Assembly: GCA_907164885.2 (NCBI GenBank)
Contig: OU015501.1
Coordinates: 25,987,083-26,051,082 of the forward strand
Direction of reading: 5' to 3'
Source: Dolomedes plantarius
Taxonomy: Eukaryota; Arthropoda; Arachnida; Araneae; Dolomedidae
Length of the DNA: 64,000 nt
Shown: one piece after another, positions 44,455 through 56,170 of the stretch
Numbering within the stretch: the first letter of the stretch is position 1
Layout of the letters: each line of letters begins with the position of its first letter
Translations under genes and position numbers: made by a program
The notes under the pieces: generated by a model
The model's input: only the letters and a program-made list of their open reading frames with translations
What the model was told of the DNA's origin: nothing
The model's database searches: none

Positions 44455-47400
44455 GCAGTGCGACCTTCCTTGGAGGTGAGGCCGCTGAAAAACAAAATCC
44501 TCCCGCTGCCGCAAAGATGACGAAGAATTATCTGGAACTAAACATTGACAGTCAACCAGTACGTGCACTCGTGGACTCCGGCGCATCATTTTCTGTCATC
44601 TCAGACCAATATAGACGTCAGCTGCGAAAGATTATGTTCCCAATCAGCGGAAGCATAATCCTCAAGGTCGCCGACGGAAGTCACGTCCGTCCAATAGGGA
44701 AATGTGTTCTTCGCTTAAACATCAATGGTCTAATACGTCCCTTTGAGTTTACAGTTATGCCGAACTGCAGTCACAATGTTATACTTGGTTGGGATTTTCT
44801 CGAAGCCTCGAGAGCAGTCGTCGACTGTGGCCGATCGGAACTAGTGTTTGACGAAATGATGTCAGATCCTGAATCTGCTGAGACATGGCGAGTGAACACC
44901 CTTCAAGACTGCGTCGTACCTCCGCACTCTATTTCTAAAGTAATTGTCACGAATCCCAAAATTAATGCGATCACAGACGTCATAGTGGAGGGAAATCGAC
45001 TACTGCTGCTGGACAAAGAAGTTGCGGTGCCCTCAACGATCCTGACGTTTTACGACGGTACAGCCGAACTCTGGGTCACGAATGCTCAACCAGAAGCTAG
45101 GTTCATTCCCAAAGGCATGTGTGTGGGCTATGCAGAGACTCTAGACGAGAGGTATCTGAACTGCATCTCCAGTGCGCACATCTGCTCAGCCGCCAAGTTG
45201 AAATCGAGCCCTTCTCCGGTCGACTATTCCCAAATGCTAGCCCAAGATCTCACGGTAGAACGAAAACAGCGACTCTTAGAATTACTTTCTGAGTTTCCTG
45301 AAACTTTTGATCAATCAAGAAAAGCCGGAACAAAAGTAAATGTGAAACATCGTATAATCACTGGCAATCATCTACCGATTAGCAAAAGGGCTTACAGAGT
45401 ATCTCCTGCGGAGCGTCGAATTATTCAAGAGGAAGTAGAAAAGATGCTAGACAGAGATGTTATTCAACCATCGGAGAGCCCATGGTCGTCCCCAGTTGTC
45501 CTCGTGAAGAAAAAGGATGGAAGTTGGCGATTTTGTGTCGATTATCGTCGGCTCAACAAAATTACGAAAAAAGATGCCTACCCTCTGCCACGTATTGACG
45601 ACACATTAGACAGCTTAAAAGGAGCCAAGTTCTTTTCGTCGATCGATCTCTATTCTGGCTACTGGCAGATTGAAGTGGACGAGGCAGATCGCGAAAAGAC
45701 AGCTTTATCACACCAGAAGGACTTTACGACTTCAAGGTCATGCCCTTTGGTCTGAGCAATGCGCCGGCAACCTTTGAAAGAATGATGGATAACTTGCTAC
45801 GACACCTAAATGGACCATGTGTCTCTGTTATCTAGACGACATTGTCGTGTTTTCTGAGACCTTCGACGACCATCTTAAACGTCTGAATGTCGTACTTAAA
45901 TGCATCCAAGAAGCTGGGCTTGTCCTAAATCCAAAAAATGTCTCTTCGGGGCTGAACAAATTAAGATTTTGGGACATCTAGTGTCGGAAGGAGGTGTCCG
46001 CCCCGATCCAGATAAAGTAAAGGCCGTGAAGTGTTTTCCCACACCCAAAAGTGTGCACGACGTCAGATGTTTCCTAGGACTCTGTTCTTATTACCGCCGC
46101 TTCATCAAGGATTTTTGTCATCAAGCTCAACCCTTACAAATGTTGCTGAAAGGTGACTCTAAATTTCGTTGGGACGTGAGCAGTCGGATGCTTTCGACCG
46201 GCTAAAGGAAGCACTGATATCTGACCCTATACTGGGACTTTACGACGAAACGCCGAAACAGAATTGCGAACGGGCGCCAGCGGCTATGGTATTGGAGCAG
46301 TCTTGGTTCAACTACAGCATGGAAAAGAAACAGTTATTGCCTATGCTTCGCGGACACTAACCAAAGCAGAGAAAAATTATTCCACGACTGAAAGAGAATG
46401 CCTTGCCGCCGTATGGGCTGTTCACAAGTTTAGACCATACCTCTTCGGCAAACACTTTTCAATCGTAACAGACCACCATTCGCTGTGTTGGCTAACTAAT
46501 CTAAAGGATCCCCCAGGAAGACTTGCGAGGTGGGCCTTGCGACTACAAGAGTATGACATCTCAATTGTTACAAGAGCGGAAAGAAACACAAGGACGCTGA
46601 TAGTTTGTCCCGAAATCCATTGGAAGAAGACAATATACCATCGGAAGTCATCGCCGCTATAGATTTTGCTAACGTTGCTGACGAACAAAGAAAAGATCCA
46701 AGACTTGCGGAGTTAATACGGACTCTAGGAAATGGCGAAACAGTGAAAGGAGAATTTGAGCTGATTGAAGACGTACTATGTAAAAAGAGTTTCGATCCAA
46801 CCGGCAAGAAATGGCTTCCTGTCATTCCAAGCATCTACGTCAAGACATTCTTCAATGTTTCCATGACGCACCCACGGCCGGACATCTAGGATTCGTCAAA
46901 ACGTACGACAGAATAAGGAAGCGGTTTCACTGGCCAGGGCACTACCGAAATGTGCGACGATATGTCATGCACTGCCGGGAATGCCAGCGTAGGAAAGCCG
47001 TTCCACAGAAGCCACCGGGTCATCTAATGCCTATACCGCCTGCTGTTGCGCCATTTCATTGCATTGGGATAGATCTCCTTCGGCGTTTTCCAAATTCGAC
47101 CACTGGAAATAAATGGATCGTAGTCTGCACCGACTATTTGAGTCGCTATGCTATTACAAAAGCCCTGAAAACTGCTGAAGCTGCGGAATTAGCGAGGTTC
47201 CTCGTCGAAGATATACTTCTAAAACATGGAGCGCCCCGAGTTATCATCACGATCGAGGGCAAGTGTTTCAATCAAGACTTGTTTCAGATATCATCCGGTT
47301 GTGTAACATTAGTCATCGAATGACGACAGCCTACCATCCCCAGACCAATGGCCTTACTGAGCGATTCAACAAAACACTAGGCGACATGTTATCCATGTAC

Positions 47401-48036
47401 GTAGACGTAGAACAGAGAAACTGGGACGAGATACTGCCGTTTGTGACCTTCGCTTACAACATCGCTAAACAGGATGTAACCGGATTCACACCTTTCTATT
47501 TACTTCATGGCCGAGAAGCCGAAACAACGCTCGACACTCTTTTCCCCTTCTGCCCTGACGTGGAGAACGACTATACTAAGCATCTTGTCGTGAAAACCGA
47601 AGAGGTAAGTCAGTTAGCCAGACTACGAACCCTAGAGGCGCAAGAAAAGGACCGTCGGCGTTATAATTCCAAGCACAGGGTGGTGTCCTATTCACCTGGA
47701 GATTTAGTATGGATTTTCACACCTGTTCGGAAAGTAGGCTTGTCCGATAAACTGCTTAAAAAATACTTCGGACCATACCAGGTGTCACGACGATTATCTG
47801 ACGTAACCTACGAAGTCCAAGACTATGAGCCAACATCAAGACACCGGAAAACGATAGACACCGTCCATGTTCTTAGAATGAAGCCTTACTACGACCCTGA
47901 ATTACAAGCACAACATCCGAATGGTGATTCTTCAACATCTGAAGACGGCCATTGTGAAGAGGATCCGCCTACCAATGTAAAGAATGATTACACCGGACCA
48001 CAGACACGTTCCAGGTCAAAAGTTGCTAGCAGTTAG
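44445..48036 (+). pseudogene. pol: Pol polyprotein (PR-RT-RNase H-IN) with multiple one-base frameshifts
   Basis: The pol frame is open from 44445 and overlaps the end of gag by 10 bases in the -1 frame; its first ATG is 44517. Protease: LVDSGASFS, catalytic Asp codon 44574-44576. RT: landmarks [17 protein letters not shown] and the catalytic YLDD (45829-45840). RNase H (about 46260-46600): SGYGIGAV with the preceding catalytic Asp read as Gly, then TDHHSL. Integrase: H-H-C-C zinc domain (about 46850-46990), first core Asp in GIDLL, Glu in TNGLTERFN, C-terminal GDLVWIF. Frame breaks occur near 45708, 45814, 45938, 46172, 46258, 46578, 46827, 47240-47255 and 47272. As assembled it cannot make the full protein. 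Confidence 0.92.
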
Positions 48037-48067
48037 GCAACCTAGGACAGCGGGACGCTGTTCTTCT

Positions 48068-48080
48068 AAGGAGGGAGCAA
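48068..48080 (+). other. Polypurine tract before the 3-prime LTR
   Basis: AAGGAGGGAGCAA immediately precedes the 3-prime LTR start (TGCCGC, 48081). It is the expected plus-strand primer site. Confidence 0.75.
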
Positions 48081-48407
48081 TGCCGCTTAAAGCCTTTCCC
48101 GTCAAAGACTCTGTTGCTGAATGGTCAACGCACCGGACTGCTGAGCAAGAGGTCCCCGGTTCGAAGCTCTACATTATTTTAATTTAATTTAATTCTAATT
48201 CTATTTCTGTTAGCTCTAGAAGTTTCTAGAACATTCTTTAATTTCCTGGAACGGCGTTCCAGAATATTCTGTTGATGGATAAAAGAGCAAGTAGCTCAAC
48301 CTGTGAGTTCAGTTCTGAGTTCTATCAGCTAAGTGTTGTGTTCTAATAAACAGCGTTGTATTCCCTCTACGTGTGTGTTCAATCCATACGACTACCATCT
48401 ACGCGAC
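48081..48407 (+). repeat. 3-prime LTR
   Basis: 327 bp, same length as the 5-prime LTR, with three substitutions (counterparts of 42979, about 43066 and about 43107). It carries the same tRNA-like unit, heat-shock-type arrays (48214-48269), TATA and AATAAA. Confidence 0.95.
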
Positions 48408-50999
48408 TATATATATATATATATATACCATAGAGGAGTTTCACTCTATTTTTATAATAATAAAAAACCTTCAGAAAAACAAGAAAAATTTGATTATATA
48501 TCTGGGGCATTAAAAAAGAAAAATTGGGATACATTATAAAATATCTTGTATCGATATTTCCCGTACTCAATTCACTTGAGCTATATTTCGAAGTGAATTG
48601 CAAAAATTTTTATCTTAGCATCCTTAAAACTATGAAATAAACATTTGCGGTTTTAATCAGTTTCTATTTGATTAAAATACACACTTGCGATTAAACAGGA
48701 TAAACAGCACCACCACAAAAGTGATTAGATACTTTTTAAATATAATTGTAAAAATAAAAAGGCTTTTTAACGAAACTATACGAGATGCTTCTGTTTAAAA
48801 TATGTCCTAACTTAATCTCCTTTTTAATTCTAAACAGTTTTTAAAAGGGAAGTATTGAAGTTGGAAATTAATCTTTTCTGTTGAAAGATCAGAAATAATC
48901 TCCCGAAAGTCCTCGGAAGCTAATAACACTGAAAAGAGATTCGTCTATAATACGTAAAAAAGTAAGTTTCTGATGCTATTTCGGATTAAAAAAATTGGTT
49001 GTCTGATTCATTAAATACAATTTTCCCTTTACAAATTTTTTCATTTAAGATTTTAACAATAAATTAAGTGAATTTATATATATTTGTATTGACTGGGTAA
49101 ATGCTTTAAATTAAGATCGCAGTTATTAGAAATTATTATTCGAACTTTTATTCCTTATATTTATTCTGTAATCGATTCCTAGTAAGGGAATTCAAATTAA
49201 GGGAGTGAATTTTCCCTACAAGTAAATACTGGAAGGATCAATATAGATTAATATAGAATATACATTAAACTGCTATCTTTCGGAATATATAAATCTTTAA
49301 TTTCTATTATAAATATAATATTGGCTCAAACTGAAGGAAATTTTCAGAAATTCTTCTGTTAAAATTCAATTAGTATCATTTGAATGCAAATTTAATACAA
49401 AATTAAAGAATTAAAAATATTTGTTAAAAATTATCGAATACAAAAGGTTGCAATCTCTTAACTACGTTAACAGATTAAGTCCATTTTTTCTAAATGAGCA
49501 TGTAATAAAAAATAACATTCTTTACAAAATATTTCGAGTCTTACGACTGATTAGTCTAAGACATAAAATTATGGGATAAGTCAGATAAATATAATCGTGA
49601 AAATCAGCATACTTCACTGCTACTTCAGCTTGTGTTTCTTTTTTGTATTATCCATAGTCGAGTATTTTTTGCTGCCTAGAAATGCAGTTCAAATCAGTAA
49701 TGGTAAATAATATCTGTCGTTAAGTCCTCAAGAGCAAAGCAATCAACGGAGATTAAAATGAATAAACAGAAGAACAAAATGTACTTCGTTTTATGCACAA
49801 AATTAAATGGTTGGATTATTTTCTAAAATAAGCCTTTAAATTGTAAGATAAATCCCATGTTCTGCCAAACAAAAGCAAATTTAAGTTTCAAAAAAGACAA
49901 GAGTTTTGATGCTAATCAAATGGTTCTTCAAAACTCTAACAGAGAAAAACGCAGAAGTTTGAACCGCAACTAATTTCGCAAAGTTATGTAAAAAACGATA
50001 TTCTACTCTGTACTTAGAGGAGAAGGAGCCATTTCATAACTATAGTTCGACCATTATACTTTTTTGCAGATTATAAGAAACACTTCTAATTTGCTCAGCT
50101 TTTGTTTCCTCGTGTAAAAAAACCTGAAAAAGCTAAAAGAAATTCTTTCTTTAGCATTTGCTAATGGAGACGAAATGGATTAAAGGGGGTAAAGATGTAG
50201 AAGATATTCGTGAAAGGGTGTGGACAGAAATGTTTTTTGCTCTCTAGCTTAGAATCCATTTTGTCGGAAGCTTTTCAGCGGTGAAGGGAATTTAATGGCT
50301 CAGAATAACTTAATTGTGATTCTAGTGCACTTTTTCCGTAACTTAAATGAAAAAAAAAAATTCTAAAAATAAGAATAATTCATTTCTTTCGGGCACATGC
50401 AGAGCGTAAAAAAGGGAATATCAGCGTAATTATTATTGAGCAAAATAAATGAAAAGCAAGTCTTATTTCAGGAATGCTGGAATTTAGAAAATTAAATTAT
50501 TTATTTGCGTTTACAAATAATTTAAGCTTGTTTATCATCATGCATGTAACTTTTCATGCAAGTCTTATTAAAACAGGCTCGTGTAATAAACTTATATTTT
50601 AAGATTTAAAACTATTAATAGACTTATCACAATTATTCTTTACTCATAATTATTCTAAAATTATGAACTACACCTAGTAACATAAATGATGTTCAAATGT
50701 TCAAAAATTCATTGTACATGAGATAAAATAGCCAGTTCATGACGTCAAATTGATATTTTCAAAAACAACATTGTTAGAACTATGAAAAAATAAATTAGAG
50801 TATTCTTGATTTTTTACATGTGAAAAAATAAATATAAAAACCTTTGAAAGACTTATAATTAATTATCCTTAAATATGGAAGGGCGATAAATATAAATAAC
50901 TTCAGAATAAGACGTAAAGTAATAATATAAGACAACACGTATTATTTCAGAACTTATTAAGTAGATACACACTCAAGATAACTTTAAAGCACTTCCTCT
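48408..50999. other. AT-rich intergenic, no gene seen
   Basis: Begins with (TA)n at 48408-48427, the target region of the retrotransposon. No gene, RNA or repeat is supported in the rest. Confidence 0.5.
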
Positions 51000-51165
51000 G
51001 AAGCTATTAGTCTACACACCTCTATTTGTTTTGGCTGCTTTAGTATGGTAGCACCATAGAGTGGAATCAATATCACTCCCTAAGATGGGATTATACAAGT
51101 ATGACCATGCCTATGCCGGGATTCAAACCTCGTGATGTTACCACCGTATGATGTGGGCAGCTTCA
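51000..51165 (-). mobile_element. tRNA-derived SINE fragment, minus strand
   Basis: On the minus strand GCTGCCCACATCATACGGTG, then GTAACATC (A-box region, about 51160-51135), and the box-B GGTTTGAATCCCGGC (about 51130-51116) have tRNA-like spacing. A short body follows to about 51000. No second copy in the window. Confidence 0.55.
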
Positions 51166-51313
51166 TAGTTTCTTTTCAGCCCAATCGGAAAAAAGGTACA
51201 TTTAAGAATGCGATATGACATGTTACTCAGTTACAAACAATGACTAGATTGTGAAACCATAAGATCCACTAGCACTTTCCAAAATTAAACCATCGTTAGT
51301 CACAGAAGCTATA

Positions 51314-52126
51314 TGTAGAAGTGGAATGGTATAATTCCCCACGGTGTGTGGCCAATAACGAATCTACTATAAAGGCTGCAGAGGCAGGGGTAAATAGAGG
51401 CTTGTAAACCAGGAGATAATAGAAGAATAGCTGTCGGTGTGGCCAGTGATAGCGATCTAAAGTCTATAAATATTAAAAGATGGATGGTCGTTATTTTATG
51501 GCCACAGTAAAAACTTTAGATGATAAGGGTCAAAGTTGTTTTACAAAATAAAATTATGGTGGGATGTACTTCATAGATTACGGACAGAAGCTGTTTAATA
51601 AGGAACCAATTGGGGCAGGAACTACTGAAAGAAGAACAGCCCACTGCCCAATGAAACTGAGGGGCGGAACAGAATGGTCCCCCTATAAATGGACAACAAC
51701 CCCTCCAAAAACGAAAGGAAGAGGAGAGGATGTCCAGATCGATCTCAGACTTGGTTCCTCAGGGTTTAGATGATAGAGAGTCTCGTCTGACTCAGAGTCT
51801 AGGAGAAGTGCCAATATCCCGCTAAGATGTTCCTATACATTACATGATTCTGGGTCCCTGTCGTTGATGCCAACATCTTCAGCTATAGTAAGTGCCTCCC
51901 GATAGACTCTAAAAATCATCTTTGACAATATAGTTTGCCTCTGCTTCTGAGTTCTCATATGTAAAAATGTTAATATGAAACAGATTATTGTACTAGTAGC
52001 TATTACAATTTAATTGAAATTTGTGCGTTATCAAATAAATGTATGTTTAAGGTCAATGCTTTGTCTTCTTTGCTTGTTCCAACCCATACATGCATCCATT
52101 GTTTTAAGGTAATTTAATTGCCTACA
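51314..52126 (+). repeat. Probable 5-prime LTR of a second retrotransposon
   Basis: It ends CCTACA just before a primer-binding-like site and could start at TGTAGAAGTGG (51314), giving TGTAG...CTACA ends and a length of 813 bp. TATA-like 'ctataaatgg' lies near 51683 and AATAAA near 52036. No matching 3-prime LTR is present, so the left border is tentative. Confidence 0.5.
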
Positions 52127-52130
52127 TCTG

Positions 52131-52148
52131 TGGTGCCGTGACCAGGAT
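52131..52148 (+). other. Primer-binding-site-like sequence
   Basis: TGGTGCCGTGACCAGGAT lies 4 bases after the inferred LTR end, at the normal place for a tRNA primer site. The opening TGG agrees with a CCA-ended tRNA primer. The tRNA species is not assigned. Confidence 0.6.
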
Positions 52149-52815
52149 GCACGTGGTTGGAAGTGTGTGTGGATATTAAGGAAGAGACTTTAGTAATAAT
52201 TAAGACTAAAATAATATTTTGTTATTTTGCTAGAATATTTTTTTTTTAGAAAAGGAAACAAATATTTTGTTTCTAGCAACTGTAGTGAAAATAGACTTAG
52301 AATATTATTTGTGAGCAACATTATAATTATGAATAAAATAAACTAATGACAAATTTAATGATAACAATAAGGAAGCATTACGATATTAAATAATAAGGAT
52401 ATGATCCATTCAAATTCCATTTTAACACTATTATGGTCATAACGAGTATGAAGAGGAAGAAAATTTGATAGTTGATCTATTGCGTTAATCGCCAAACTTA
52501 ATAATAAGAATATTTATCATAATATAATGAATGATAAGAATCGTAGGATATTAACGTGGGATATTCAGAAGCAGAGACTTGTGTGCAATTTCTTTATCAC
52601 TGTGAATTGTTTGAAATTTTGAAATGATTACATATAAAATATGAACTTTATTATTTGACTAATGTTGTATACATACTAAAGTGAATTGTTTAAAACTAAT
52701 GCGAATAGAATGATATGACAATTGCTGTTATTTTATGAATGATATGTTAATGATCTTATATAGTTTGAGTGTATAGGTTAGGCAACATTTAAGATATATT
52801 GCCAATTGCTAGATT

Positions 52816-53470
52816 GATGCAAAATCAGCAAATTGATATTGATGCAATTAGAGCGCAATTAATACGTAAATTACAAACAAAGGATAATACAATTATGGAG
52901 GGTAAAGATATATTAGTGCATTTGCCAGAATTTTGTGGGAATAAAAATGACAACATTGATTTTTTTTGGCCAATTTGATAAAATAGCAGATATAGGCAAA
53001 TTAAATGAAGAGCATAAATTGTTATTTTTAAAAGCAAAACTAAAGAACAGAGCATTACAATATGTAAGCAGTCACGAAGAGTTACAGGACGAAAATAATT
53101 ATGAAAATTTTAAGAAAACGTTAAAACTAAAATTCACTCCGGAGCAAGATTTCATGAAATCACAAAATGCCTTAATGAAAATCTCGCAGAAACCCGAACA
53201 GTCCGTTAAAGATTTTAAGGAGGAAATTGTCAGGACCGCGTACAACTATTTAAAAGTTGCGAAACTATCAGAGGATCAGGGAACTGTCGGTCTGACGGAA
53301 AAAATTAAATTATCAAAATTTTTAGACGGGTTAAGACCCGATATTCAATTGGAAGTAAAAAAACGGCCCCTACCACATTTAACGAGACTTACGAAACGGC
53401 AAGAAACATAGAAAACGCGCTAGAGGACTCGGAAAACAGCGTTCTGAATATAAATCATGATAGCACTTCA
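52816..53470 (+). pseudogene. gag: Gag remnant of the second LTR retrotransposon
   Basis: Starts around MQNQQIDIDAIRAQLIRKL (52816), shifts frame at the T run near 52960 and continues in the open stretch to 53411, with FGQFDKIADIGKL, ALQYVSSHEELQ and FLDGLRPDIQ. This is the helical capsid-type pattern of Gypsy-like Gag. A frameshift near 53365 and stops follow. A CCHC knuckle, CELCGKSNHITLQC, is found further on at about 53598-53640. Inactive. Confidence 0.75.
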
Positions 53471-54159
53471 ATAAAAAATATTTGAATCACTATTAAATCA
53501 AAATAAAGAACTGATGGAACGATTAAACGCCACGACAGAGAAAATAAATAACTTAAGTATAAAAGATACAACAGAGGGCCAAAGTGATGACATGAAATGT
53601 GAATTATGTGGAAAATCCAACCACATTACACTACAATGCTGTTAACCCTAAGAATGTGGCTATGAGTCAAATCAAACACAGCCAGTAATTCAGGCAGGAA
53701 ATAATTTTCCGAATTCCACGAATACATATTGGTGGACCCTCCAGAGGCGAAATTTTAGTGGATATAATCAAATGCCACAAACGTACGTTAATTATAAGCA
53801 AAATTACAGTAATGTTGATAATAATCAAAGTAACCAAAGACAAGGAAATTATTATCCACAACAGGGAGAAGCATATGCAGATATAAATAGGAATAATGAT
53901 TATAATTATGACAGTATGGTCAGGGGTGTGAGACATAATACGGGTATATGAGGTATGAGACAGTATGCTAGGAGGTTAAACTAAAAAGGAAACCACTGGT
54001 ACGTTATGTAAACAGTAATAAAAGCCCACAGATACGGAGGTTCCCGAGGCAAAATGAGATTGAAGTGGGCAAGATAACCAAAAATGTGAAGATTAGTGAA
54101 CAGGGTGAGAAAAACAAAACGGAATAAATAGAAGATGAGGAAGAAAAAAATAATCAATT

Positions 54160-54585
54160 AATAATTGCAAGTTGTACTTTCAAAGAAGTCTCAAATCTAC
54201 CAGTACTAAAAATAGATATACAAAATTTAATATGTACGGCGTTGTTAGATTCTGGTGCTGCGGTGAACATCTTAAGCAATGCATTATTTGAAAGAATTAA
54301 ACAGAATGACGTTAAAATAAAATATTTGTCCAGAAACATTAAAATTACAACAATACAAAATGTGAGATACCATTTTCGAAAGTAATACAAATTAATTTCA
54401 AAATTGATGAAAGGTCTTTCAAACAATCTTTTTTTGTCATGAATAACGTCAGTAAACATTATGATATAATACTAGGGTATTCATTTCTAAAACAATACAA
54501 TGCAATGGTCGACTATGATAGCAATCATGTAACATTCAAAGATATATACACTGAGGAAAATACAAAGTCTTTGAGAGATAATTAA
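54160..54585 (+). pseudogene. Retropepsin-like protease remnant of the second element
   Basis: In one frame, LPVLKIDIQNLICTALLDSG holds the catalytic D-S-G triad, followed by AAVNILSNALF (about 54198-54290). After a shift near 54365 the flap and end region reads YDIILGYSFLKQYNAMVDYD to the TAA at 54583. The ILG.xFL..Y pattern is typical of Ty3/Gypsy proteases. No reverse transcriptase follows, so the element is truncated here. Confidence 0.75.
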
Positions 54586-55795
54586 CTCTTTCTTACGTTT
54601 TTAAAGAGAGGATAATATTCGATTGTGTGAAAAATATGTCTTAACATCTTTTATAAACATCTTCTTTTTGATTACTAATAAGCTAAATACGAGTATAAAA
54701 ATTAAGTATCTTAATGATAATTCCACAATAATCTTACAAATAAATTAGCCATCACTCTTTCACTGGAATGAGATCTAAATGCACCTCAAATGTTACTTTA
54801 CTGTAACATTGGTGTTAATACAACTATAGGAAAATACGGGAAGAAGTGAAAATGCTCGTAAGTATGTGCAGCGAAAACTAACAGGACAAGTGGGAAATCG
54901 CATGTATAATTTTATGTTACGCAAAAAGGCTCGTTTTTCATCTATGTTATTCACATCTCCTTTTCTTGCATTAATGGCCTAAAGTATATCATGAGGAAAA
55001 TAAGTACTTTAAGGTTCGTTTCAAAATAACCACTGAAACTAAATTTTTATCCTTACCATCTCATATAAATTCAATCTCCTTGCACTGCAAAACTGCCAGG
55101 TGTCTAGAATTAGAAATAGAGATTATTTCAATTTTCAGGAAACACAGAAAGTTAAGAAAATGTAATATGAAGGTATTGCATTTTAAGCTCAAACATCTAG
55201 AAAAATATTGCGTTTGATTTATTTCACAAATTGTGTATTTTAAGAACTCAAAATTATGTGTGACCTAAGTCAAACACATCACCTCCCTATCAGGTGTGTT
55301 TGAGCCTCACACATCAAAGTATTGTATAATGTCATAGTTTAAATTCAGGGTGTTTTACGTTTATACCTTCATAAAGAGATGAATGGGAGAGTGCAATCTC
55401 AGTGTTTCAACCTCTTTGTATTTAAAATACTTATTTCCCCCACTTTCGCAGCAAAAAAAATTTATTTAAAACTCTGTCTAATTTTTTAAACCACTAAGGA
55501 AGAAGTAGAGCATGAAATTATGGTATCATAAGCTTATTGCTTTATTTTATCTAAAATTAACCTATTACTGTTATTAACGCAGATATGTTAGATAAATAAA
55601 AATGACATTAAAATATCATAATTTTGCAAAACTTAATGATAATTCCTTATCTATATATTTAAGTTGCTAAGCTGACATTTTGGGCAGTCCGTGAAAGAAA
55701 ACTACTGCATCGATTTACTTCATTTTGGTCTTAAACGAAAGATTGTAATCTGCAGATTTGTCAAATTTGATTTTTGCAATCTCAATTTCTAATAA
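54586..55795. other. AT-rich intergenic with one hairpin
   Basis: No gene. At about 55257-55312 a hairpin can form: TCAAACACA pairs with TGTGTTTGA, with further pairing of the flanking TGTG and CACA. Confidence 0.55.
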
Positions 55796-56170
55796 TGAGC
55801 GATAATTTACAATTAAAAATTGATTTCTGCGCATGCTCAGTGGCATGTTTAAATCTGGCTTTAGAAACCCACTGTTTCTGAGCATGCTCAGTGACTTGTT
55901 TCAATGACAACACGTTTTAGTCCGAGGAGTTTCCCTAGATCTCTCTCGGCCATTTTAATTTTATGGTTAATTATGTTTGTGAACATATACGATTAAACCT
56001 GATGAAAATTGTTCATTTCGCGCTGTTTAATTAGCGATAATTTACAATTAAAAAAATTGCTTTCTGCGCATGCTCAGTGACATTTTTAAATCTGGCTTTA
56101 GATACTCCCTAAGCACAAGGCCGCTTAAACACATTAATTTGGTTTCTGCGCATTATTATGATTTTCAACA
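55796..56170. repeat. Duplicated unit with GCGCATGCTCAGTG motif
   Basis: About 55800-55872 and 56034-56109 share 'cgataatttacaattaaaaa', then 'tttctgcgcatgctcagtg' and 'aaatctggctttaga', with a period of about 234 bp. A third partial motif lies at about 56148. Between them a 14 bp perfect palindrome CTGAGCATGCTCAG occurs at 55878-55891. The unit is probably part of a dispersed repeat; an NRF1-like site is a weak alternative. Confidence 0.8.

Larger units (their letters stand above)
42846..48407 (+). mobile_element. Ty3/Gypsy-type LTR retrotransposon, near complete and young
   Basis: Two 327 bp LTRs (42846-43172, 48081-48407) differ at only 3 positions. TATAT lies on both sides (42841-42845, 48408-48412), a likely but weak 5 bp duplication in TA-rich DNA. 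Internally there is gag, then pol with protease, reverse transcriptase, RNase H and integrase in the Ty3/Gypsy order, and no env. Pol has about nine one-base frameshifts. The LTRs contain pol III-like boxes, heat-shock-element arrays and a TATA/Inr promoter. Confidence 0.95.
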
